This document shows positions 17,284 to 23,769 of a stretch of 64,000 nt of DNA, in pieces (positions within the stretch are counted from its first letter, which is position 1; every line of letters starts with the position of its first letter). Where the stretch lies: the NCBI RefSeq assembly GCF_001722335.1, contig NZ_MIHA01000021.1:1-64000 (forward strand), in the 5' to 3' direction. The position numbers and the translations under genes were made by a program. The notes under the pieces are model-generated. The model made no database searches. It was not told the DNA's origin and saw only the letters and a list, made by a program, of their open reading frames with translations. This stretch comes from Mycolicibacterium flavescens (GTDB taxonomy: Bacteria; Actinomycetota; Actinomycetes; Mycobacteriales; Mycobacteriaceae).

Positions 17284-18138
17284 TTGCCGACGATTCTGCA
17301 GATGAGGACACTTGTCGCGGTCGCGGAACACGGCGGTTTCACCGCGGCGGGTTATGAATTGGGCATATCCCAGCCTGCGGTCAGCCGAGCGATCGCCGCC
17401 CTGGAGAAGGAGCTCGGTACGCCCTTGCTGCACCGGGGGCGCGACGGTATCGCGCTGACCCAAGCCGGATCTGTGGCGCTGGCTCATGCACGAGAAGCGC
17501 TGCGCCACATCAGGTTGATGCGTGACGAAGCCGCCGCGTCGACAGGGCAGTTGGTCGGCACGCTGAGCCTGGCGAGCCTCCCGAGCGTCACCGCCTCACT
17601 CATCGCACCGCACATCAAGACCTTCACTCAGCGCTATCCCGCCGTCGAGTTCCGACTCCTCGAGGGCAGCGAGGAGGAAGTGCGCGACTGGTTGGACGGA
17701 GGCGCGGCAGAGGTGGGTGTGGTCAGCCTCCCCATCCACGGGCTGGACTCCGTCGTCCTCGGAGAGCAGGACATGGTCGCGGTGGTTCCGGCCGACCACC
17801 GCCTCGCCGGCCTCAGCGCCCTGCGCTACACCGACCTGGCCACCGAGCCCTTCATCTGGTCGACCGGCGGATGTGCATCGGCGTTCGCGCCGGTGGCGCA
17901 GACCGAGGGCGTCGAATTCGACGTGGCGTTCGAAGCGCGGTCAATGTCGGCGGTGCTGGAAATCGCCCGCGCCGGGCTCGGCGTCAGCATCATGCCAAGC
18001 GCCGGACTGCCCGAACTCCCCGACGGTGTCGTCGTGCGCACACTGGTGCCCAGAACGGTCCGGAAACTCGGTGTAGCTGCCTCGGCCAGCGCATCAGCGC
18101 CCGCGCGGGCCTTTCTCGAACACGTCTCGCAGCACTGA
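17284..18138 (+). CDS. LysR-family transcriptional regulator
   Basis: 284 residues. The N-terminal winged helix-turn-helix reads MRTLVAVAEHGGFTAAGYEL, GISQPAVSRAIAALE and GTPLLHRGRDGIALT. The C-terminal substrate-binding fold starts near residue 90 (GTLSLASLPSVTASL). TTG at 17284 is chosen because it gives the usual few residues before the first helix; ATG at 17302 is an alternative. It converges with the hydrolase/SDR operon ending at 18144 and may regulate it, though LysR targets are more often divergent. Confidence 0.9.
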   Translation: MPTILQMRTLVAVAEHGGFTAAGYELGISQPAVSRAIAALEKELGTPLLHRGRDGIALTQAGSVALAHAREALRHIRLMRDEAAASTGQLVGTLSLASLPSVTASLIAPHIKTFTQRYPAVEFRLLEGSEEEVRDWLDGGAAEVGVVSLPIHGLDSVVLGEQDMVAVVPADHRLAGLSALRYTDLATEPFIWSTGGCASAFAPVAQTEGVEFDVAFEARSMSAVLEIARAGLGVSIMPSAGLPELPDGVVVRTLVPRTVRKLGVAASASASAPARAFLEHVSQH

Positions 18139-18143
18139 ACCGC

Positions 18144-19046
18144 TCAGCCACCAGAGGTCGTCGGCACCGAGGTGGGAACCGGATCCCACTCGGCCCTACC
18201 GTCCGCGGTGGTGACCACGCGCCCGAACGACCGATCGCCGAAGTGGATGCCGAACCCGATGGTGTGCGGTACCGACAACTCCGCGAGCAGCCGCTGCCGC
18301 GCCGAGAAGACGCCAGCCGCATCCGAGTCAGCGGCTGACAACAACTCGGGATGGGTTATCTGCACCGGATTGTGGAAGGCGTCCCCGAACGCCACCAGTC
18401 GGTTACCTGCCGGCGACGTGACGACATAAGCCGTGTGTCCCGGGGTGTGCCCACCGGTCACGACAGCGCGCACACCGTAAGCGACCGCTGCACCGTCGGC
18501 GATGAACTCGGCATCGCCGTGGGCCGCCAACTGTTCGACGATCTGCCCGGCGACGGCGCCATCGTCGCCGGACTCCTGGTGGCTGTGCGGGGCCCATTCC
18601 TGGGCGGACAGCACATAGCGCGCAATCGGGAATGTCTTCAGCCCGTTGATGTACGCCCATCCAGCGTGGTCGAAGTGCAGATGCGTGAACGCCACCACAT
18701 CGATGTCGCCGACCCCGACATCGAGGGCGTCGAGCACGTCGAGCAGCGTGCCGCAGTCCGCGTGGCCGAAAACGAAATCTCCTCGCATCACGCCGACGCC
18801 CGCGTCGATCAGGATGGTGTCGTCCGGCGTTTGCACCAGGAGGCCACCCACTCCCACGGCGAGCTCACCCGTCGCTGTCAGTGAATCCTCGAAGTACTCG
18901 GCAGGCGCCGTGGGAAAGAAGATCTCCGGACGCGTAATCAGCACACCATCGACAACGAAAGTAGCTCTTATACCGTCGAATTCGACCGACTGTGCTACTG
19001 CTGAACCCCCGCGCCGACCGATCGACAGATCCGGTGTGTCGCTCAT
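18144..19046 (-). CDS. Metallo-beta-lactamase-fold hydrolase, lactonase-like
   Basis: 300 residues. The metal-binding signature THLHFDHAGW is followed by GGHTPGHTAY, then FGDAFHNP and a C-terminal His in GIHFGD. This set matches the MBL-fold group that includes N-acyl homoserine lactonases and related quorum-quenching or ester hydrolases. No signal peptide is present, so it is cytoplasmic. The start overlaps the upstream SDR stop (ATGA), so both are translated together. A lactone substrate is possible but not shown. Confidence 0.87.
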   Translation of the reverse strand: MSDTPDLSIGRRGGSAVAQSVEFDGIRATFVVDGVLITRPEIFFPTAPAEYFEDSLTATGELAVGVGGLLVQTPDDTILIDAGVGVMRGDFVFGHADCGTLLDVLDALDVGVGDIDVVAFTHLHFDHAGWAYINGLKTFPIARYVLSAQEWAPHSHQESGDDGAVAGQIVEQLAAHGDAEFIADGAAVAYGVRAVVTGGHTPGHTAYVVTSPAGNRLVAFGDAFHNPVQITHPELLSAADSDAAGVFSARQRLLAELSVPHTIGFGIHFGDRSFGRVVTTADGRAEWDPVPTSVPTTSGG

Positions 19047-19753
19047 GAGCCGATGCTTCCGCCGCCGTCGACCCGGATCACCTGGCCGGTGATGTAACCG
19101 GCGTCCTCGTCGAGCAGGCTGCAGATCGCATGAGCGATCTCTTGAGGTGTGCCCACCCGGTGCATCGCGATGGTCTCCAGAAAGCGCGCCTCACGTTCTG
19201 ACCCGATCGGGCTTCTCTCGCGGTACATCTCGGTCTCGGTGGGCCCGGGCGCGACTGCGTTGACCGTGATACCCGTCAACGCCAATTCGTTCGCCCAGAT
19301 CCGCGTACATGCCTCCAGCGCAGCCTTCGCCGCGGCGTACGGGGTGCGTTCCGGGGTACCCAGTGTGGTCAGGCTCGTGACATTGACGATCCGTCCCCAC
19401 CGCGCGGCAAGCATGCCCGGCAACGCTGCCTGCACCACTTGGATGGCCGTCCGCACGTTCAGGTCGTAGGTGTCGGACAGATGATCGAGATCGATGTCGC
19501 CGATGCGACCGAACCGCGCGAACCCGAAGTTGTTGACCACGGCGTCGACGGGTGCGCTCGCCACGATGGTCTCCAGCACCTCCGCGGTGGCGTTCCGGTC
19601 GGCGAGGTCCACCCGATGAAACTCGCCCGGGAAGTCGGACGGTTCGGTGCGCGCGAGGCCGATCGGGATGGCGCCACCCGCGGCAACCTTTCTCGCGGTC
19701 GCCATTCCGATGCCCTTGGAGGCGCCCGTGATGAGTACTCGGCGCGTTGACAT
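19043..19753 (-). CDS. SDR family oxidoreductase, FabG-like
   Basis: 236 residues. TGASKGIGMA binds NAD(P); VNNFGFA takes the place of the NNAG motif; catalytic residues lie in VTSLTTLG (Ser) and YAAAK (Tyr/Lys). The C-terminus YITGQVIRVDGGGS is typical of 3-oxoacyl-ACP reductase-like SDRs. ATG at 19753 is preferred because GAGGAGG lies 6 bases upstream; the frame extends to 19783. It is the first gene of a two-gene operon with the MBL hydrolase. Confidence 0.88.
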   Translation of the reverse strand: MSTRRVLITGASKGIGMATARKVAAGGAIPIGLARTEPSDFPGEFHRVDLADRNATAEVLETIVASAPVDAVVNNFGFARFGRIGDIDLDHLSDTYDLNVRTAIQVVQAALPGMLAARWGRIVNVTSLTTLGTPERTPYAAAKAALEACTRIWANELALTGITVNAVAPGPTETEMYRERSPIGSEREARFLETIAMHRVGTPQEIAHAICSLLDEDAGYITGQVIRVDGGGSIGS

Positions 19754-19900
19754 GAGTTCCTCCTCTGTTGCTCCAGCAGTCATGTCAACGCCGCAACCGC
19801 CGCAGATCTATAAGCCTCGTGTTATGGGGACATGCCACGGACCGGATCGACCTCCTGCGGCTCGACTGGCCGAAGATGGCCACGACATTGCCCAGACGGA

Positions 19901-20054
19901 CTACGCCGCAGCGAGAAAGACCCCGGTATCGGACGACGACGTGCTCGGCTGCTTGAGCTCGGCGATGATCGTCTCGTAGTCGTCGGTCTGCCACGCCTTC
20001 GTGAAGGCATTCAGCGGATCCTTCGTCGGCTGATTGTGTCTGTTCAGACGCCAC
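19901..20054 (-). other. Possible short peptide gene or coding remnant, frame disrupted
   Basis: On the minus strand, immediately after the squalene-synthase-like stop, one frame reads TKDPLNAFTKAWQTDDYETI, then IAELKQ, and ends in TGVFLAAA at a TAG (19901-19903). Composition looks protein-like, but that frame has no start codon. A GTG at 20054, overlapping the upstream stop, begins MASEQTQ in another frame. One surplus base would join them into a peptide of about 50 residues with a single Trp. It could be a small cluster peptide with a frameshift, a fragment of a lost gene, or chance. The rest of 19754-19900 shows nothing recognisable. Confidence 0.3.
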
Positions 20055-21084
20055 GAGGGCAGTGGGCCGCGAGCGCGATGAGCTGCAATTCCGTCGCGAG
20101 GGTGCTCATGGCGTCCGCATCGCGGGGATGCAGGCGTTCCAGGGCGCAGAAGGTCAGGTGGTCGGCGATCATCATGCGGCGCACGTGCGATTGGGGCAGT
20201 TCGCCGGTCAGCGGTCCGGCCGGCAGGACTTCGGTCAACGCGAACGCGGTACCCACCATGAGCGGGCCGACCGCGGGCGGCATCGAGCACGGATCGCCGG
20301 TGGCGGGGAGGTCGGCCGCGCCCGCTACGGCAGCAACGCGATGGTCGGGCGACGCGTCGAGCAGATGGTGGATCGCTGCATCGACGGAACAGCGCAGTCG
20401 CTTCAGCATGGCCGTCCAGCGACCGGTGGAGACGGCGGCCACCACCGCTGCAGCCCGTCGCGCCGGCCGCGGGTAGGGTGCGGGCGCCCCGAAGGCCGCG
20501 CACAGGGACTCGGTCGTCGTGATCGCGATATAAGCGATTGCGGCCCGGGCGCCGCGGCTGCGGATGCACGGGCCGAGCCGGGCCAGCAGGGCGAAGCTCC
20601 CCAGCGCGGAGACCAGCATGCGCTGCAGTACCGCCTGTGTCCGGTCGCCGCCGTGCAGCACCAGTTCGCCGACCTCCCAGTCGTCGGCCAACTCGACTGC
20701 GGCGCCTACGCATCCGGCCAACTCGCCCAAGTCGGCCTCGGCGCAGACCCCCTCAGTGACCAGCTCGCATACGTAGAGCACCGCCGGCCCGAGCGCTCCC
20801 ACGCCGTGAGCGCGACCGACATCGACCAACAACCGGCCGACCCGCTCCTGTCCCTCGAAAGGCAGTTCCGACAGCAACACTCGCACATCGCGCAGGCGCT
20901 CGGTCAGCACGGGGCCCACCGCCGGCTGCGGCAATGCATCGGTGTCACCGTTCAGGTAACCGACGACGCGGTGGTTGCTGTAGGTGTTCAGTATCCGGCA
21001 GGCCAGCAGGGCTGTGGTGGCCTCGGCCCGTAGGTTCGCGGGAAGGAAACGCACCGCGACGTCGAGGCTGCGGGCCGCCCTCAC
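20044..21084 (-). CDS. Squalene/phytoene-synthase-like protein with altered Asp motif
   Basis: 346 residues from GTG at 21084, overlapping the upstream prenyl synthase stop (GTGA). RFLPANLRAEATTALLACRI aligns with the helix that leads to the first Asp-rich motif of head-to-head prenyl synthases. Where squalene synthases have D-T-I-E-D, this has N-T-Y-S-N. A later VGAAVELADDWEVGEL resembles the second metal motif. The family condenses two prenyl diphosphates; loss of the first acidic cluster suggests a changed reaction or a binding-only role. All-alpha content fits. The assignment is moderate because overall similarity is low. Confidence 0.5.
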   Translation of the reverse strand: MRAARSLDVAVRFLPANLRAEATTALLACRILNTYSNHRVVGYLNGDTDALPQPAVGPVLTERLRDVRVLLSELPFEGQERVGRLLVDVGRAHGVGALGPAVLYVCELVTEGVCAEADLGELAGCVGAAVELADDWEVGELVLHGGDRTQAVLQRMLVSALGSFALLARLGPCIRSRGARAAIAYIAITTTESLCAAFGAPAPYPRPARRAAAVVAAVSTGRWTAMLKRLRCSVDAAIHHLLDASPDHRVAAVAGAADLPATGDPCSMPPAVGPLMVGTAFALTEVLPAGPLTGELPQSHVRRMMIADHLTFCALERLHPRDADAMSTLATELQLIALAAHCPRGV

Positions 21085-22118
21085 CGGGACACCACCCGAA
21101 CGGCGAGTTGACGCAACCGTTCATGTGCGGGGGAGGGTGGGAGCGCGTTGATCGCGCGGCAGGCATTGCGCGCAGCGCGGGCGGCGACGGCACGGGCAGC
21201 GCGCGTGGCGCCGCTGCTCACCAGGTCGGCCTGCAGGTCGACACTCTCCGTCACCCTGGAAAGCCACATCTCATGGGCGCCGGGCCGCATACCCAGCCAT
21301 TCGATCACCGGCCAGGTCGGCACCCGGCGGTCGAGGTCGCCGCCAGCCTCCTTGCCCAGCGAGGGGCCGCCCTCGATGTCGCGGACGTCGTCCATGATCT
21401 GAAAGGCGAGCGCGAGTTGGTCCGCGTACCGCATCAGCGCGCACAACTGGTTGCGGTCGAGGCCGCCGGCCGTACCGCCGTACGAGCAGGCCAGCCGGAA
21501 CAGCGTGCCGGTCTTTGCCCCGGCCACCAGCTCGTAATGCCGGCGCATGGCGACGTCGTCCACCGCGGGCGGCATGGTCTCGATGAGCTGCCCGAAGGAC
21601 AGATCCGAGATGCGGTCGAAGTAGGTGACACCGGATTCCTCACCGAGCCGTGCGAACACCTCTGGATGGTCGGCCAGTACCTGCGCGAGCGTCTCCAAAG
21701 CCTTGCCGAGCAGATGGAATCCCGCCTGGGCGGCGGTGCGGACGCCGAACACGGCTGGTACTGACGGCGCATCGCGCCTCGACAGCGATCCGTCGCAGAT
21801 GTCGTCGTGAACCAGCGATGCCTCGTGGATCATCTCGATCGCACACGCCACATCGACGCAACCGCGCAGCGGCACCGCGGAAGCCGAGGGCAGCAGACTG
21901 GCGCAGGACAAGACCATCGTGGCTCGGAGCCGTTTACCCGGGGCAGCCAGGATGTGCCGATAGATGGCGTCGAAACCACAGCCGCTGATCAGGATTTCGC
22001 GTAACCGATCCGCGACCAGGGGCAACTGTTCGCATGGGTCGGTCGGCGTCATCGTTGCTGTTGCGATGCCATTGCTTCCCACAACGACATCGTCGTCGCT
22101 CTGTGACCCAAGCAGCAC
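21081..22118 (-). CDS. Polyprenyl diphosphate synthase (FPP/GGPP synthase type)
   Basis: 345 residues. GKRLRATMVLS carries the conserved Gly-Lys-Arg. The first Asp-rich motif is DDICD in LVHDDICDGS, and the second is DDVRD in FQIMDDVRDIEG. KTGTLFRLACSYGG is the expected Lys-Thr segment. It makes a C15-C20 or longer allylic diphosphate from IPP. GTG at 22118 gives the longest form; ATG at 22052 (MTPTDPCEQ) would remove a nonconserved N-terminus and is possible. It is transcribed divergently from the AfsA-like operon and coupled to the squalene-synthase-like gene. Confidence 0.9.
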   Translation of the reverse strand: MLLGSQSDDDVVVGSNGIATATMTPTDPCEQLPLVADRLREILISGCGFDAIYRHILAAPGKRLRATMVLSCASLLPSASAVPLRGCVDVACAIEMIHEASLVHDDICDGSLSRRDAPSVPAVFGVRTAAQAGFHLLGKALETLAQVLADHPEVFARLGEESGVTYFDRISDLSFGQLIETMPPAVDDVAMRRHYELVAGAKTGTLFRLACSYGGTAGGLDRNQLCALMRYADQLALAFQIMDDVRDIEGGPSLGKEAGGDLDRRVPTWPVIEWLGMRPGAHEMWLSRVTESVDLQADLVSSGATRAARAVAARAARNACRAINALPPSPAHERLRQLAVRVVSR

Positions 22119-22186
22119 AGTGGTCTGCTACTGCTTTCTCGTCCGATCTCCGGCCGGTACCACTGAGAACAGCCCACGCCGGGTGA

Positions 22187-22237
22187 CTCAGTAGCGCGCG
22201 TCGAAACGCGCGCCGATTGCGGTAGGCCGCTACTGAG
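22187..22237. promoter_or_regulatory. Nested inverted repeat in divergent promoter region of isoprenoid cluster
   Basis: CTCAGTAGCG at 22187-22196 is perfectly inverted at 22228-22237 (CGCTACTGAG). Inside it lies a second perfect hairpin, GCGCGCGT / ACGCGCGC (22194-22201 and 22206-22213) with loop CGAA. It sits in the 201-bp gap between the leftward prenyl synthase and the rightward AfsA-like gene, where an operator controlling both arms would be expected. The binding protein is unknown; no TetR-type butyrolactone receptor is encoded nearby. Confidence 0.55.
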
Positions 22238-22319
22238 GTCCTCGTCGTGACTCCGAGTGAGGATTCCTGTTGCAGTGGTTGTTGCGTCGAGAGAGCCCAG
22301 ACGAGCGGAGGCGGCAACG

Positions 22320-23153
22320 ATGAAGCTACTCACACCGATGGCGCCGCGGGTGATTGCGGGACGCACGATCGACATCAGCCGAGGCATGTCGCACGGGTTG
22401 GTGCGTGTCAATCTCAGCGATCCCGTCTTCTTCGATCATCCGCTCGACCACGTGCCCGGCATGCTGCCGGCGACGGCTGTTCTCGAACTGGCAGAACATG
22501 ATTCGATGCTCATGCAGGACAGCGTGACCTACCGTCTCACCTTCACCAGGTTCTGTGAACTCGACGCTCCGATACAGGTGGCGGCCATCCGGGAAGCCGG
22601 CGGAACATACCGGATCGAGGTCACCCAGTCCGGGCGCGATGTCGCGACGGGGTCACTGAGGTCACGTGAAAGGCAGCTGTGCACAGAGCATGTCGCCGTG
22701 CCCGCGCTCGAGGCCGGGCCCATCTCCAGTGAACTGGTGCATCGCGCCGACACCCGCAACGTCGCGATCGGGCCGCTGACGGTCGACGGCGGGCGGGTCT
22801 GGGCTCGGATACGCGAGCAGGACGCCATCGATGGATTACCGCCGCGGGTCGGCGCTGTCGCGTCCCTTCTGGAGGCGGCCCGCCAGCTCGCCACTGTGAT
22901 TCTGCACAGGTGGGGTGAGCACCCGTTCGGGACGAAGATGATCTTCGTCGGGTTCACCGCGGAGGTAGCCACGGCAGTGCCGCGAAGTGGTGAGGCGCGG
23001 GCGGTGTCGTGGCAGAGCACGCCGCCCGAACAGACGTGCAAGCTACGCATCGACGTGCACTCGGTGGGTGATCACGCGATCGAGGTCGGTTCGATTCTCA
23101 TCGCGACCCGGTGTGTCGACGGAGATGAGTATGCGCGGCTACGGGCCGGCTGA
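22320..23153 (+). CDS. AfsA-like (A-factor/butenolide synthase hotdog family) protein
   Basis: 277 residues. ATG at 22320 follows GGAGG by 8 bases. DPVFFDHPLDHVPGMLPATA near residue 40 is the hallmark of the AfsA/ScbA family, and a second hotdog repeat has GAVASLLEAARQLATVILH near residue 180. In Streptomyces such enzymes acylate dihydroxyacetone phosphate with a beta-ketoacyl chain, giving butenolide precursors of signalling lactones. Here it is the first gene of an overlapping operon with dikinase, P450 and UbiA, and no ArpA-like receptor is adjacent. A biosynthetic rather than signalling role is therefore possible. Confidence 0.8.
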   Translation: MKLLTPMAPRVIAGRTIDISRGMSHGLVRVNLSDPVFFDHPLDHVPGMLPATAVLELAEHDSMLMQDSVTYRLTFTRFCELDAPIQVAAIREAGGTYRIEVTQSGRDVATGSLRSRERQLCTEHVAVPALEAGPISSELVHRADTRNVAIGPLTVDGGRVWARIREQDAIDGLPPRVGAVASLLEAARQLATVILHRWGEHPFGTKMIFVGFTAEVATAVPRSGEARAVSWQSTPPEQTCKLRIDVHSVGDHAIEVGSILIATRCVDGDEYARLRAG

Positions 23154-23769
23154 TCGGCTTACCACCCGCTTGCTCCGCGCGCTGTTGGTGTCGACAGCGG
23201 GTGCTCTCGTCGGTGCCCTGGCGGTCCATGCGATCGGCGGGCGCTTCGCCGCGGCGGCGTTCGTCGGCGCCTATCTCGGATGGCTGCTGTCAGAGGCACG
23301 AATCACGGCCGGCACACCGCGCGAGTCTGCCGCAGAGAACCGCACCCTCGTCCCGTATGCGGCGGCGCGCATCGCGACGGCTCTTGCGGCCGCATACGCT
23401 TCGCCGGCCGTCTCCGGGAGGGCCGGTGTCGTGCTGGCCGGCGTATTCCTCGCGGGTGTGGCACTGCGCGCGTGGGCGATCCACGAACTCGGCGCCGCGT
23501 ATTCACACCGGGTCACCCCGATCTCCGAAGGCGGCGTCGTCGGCTCCGGCCCGTACCGTGTGCTGCGCCATCCCGCCTATGCCGGGATGCTGCTGGCCAA
23601 CATCGGCTTCGTCGGTTACTTCGCCAGCCCGGCGAGCGTTGCGGCATTGGCGCTGCTCGCAGCGGCGGTTCTCTGGCGCATCAGGGTCGAGGAAGGGCTC
23701 CTCCGCCGGTCATCCGAATACCGCGAATTCGCAAGCGTCCGAAGCCGGATCGTACCGGGAGTGTGGTGA
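23131..23769 (+). CDS. ICMT/PEMT-family membrane methyltransferase
   Basis: 212 residues. ATG at 23131 has GGAG six bases upstream; ATG at 23125 is in frame but abuts it. Several membrane helices precede the family's C-terminal SAM-binding core: GVVGSGPYRVLRHPAYAGML near residue 145 and Glu-Glu in RIRVEEGLL. The family includes isoprenylcysteine carboxyl methyltransferases and phospholipid methyltransferases. In a prenyl-making cluster it may methylate a carboxylate or hydroxyl of the product. It overlaps the AfsA-like gene by 23 bp and the dikinase gene by 1 bp. Confidence 0.8.
   Translation: MRGYGPADRLTTRLLRALLVSTAGALVGALAVHAIGGRFAAAAFVGAYLGWLLSEARITAGTPRESAAENRTLVPYAAARIATALAAAYASPAVSGRAGVVLAGVFLAGVALRAWAIHELGAAYSHRVTPISEGGVVGSGPYRVLRHPAYAGMLLANIGFVGYFASPASVAALALLAAAVLWRIRVEEGLLRRSSEYREFASVRSRIVPGVW

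Noticed and set aside
17284..18138. Regulator of the isoprenoid cluster
   Set aside because: The LysR gene is convergent with the hydrolase/SDR pair and separated from the cluster; no link is visible.
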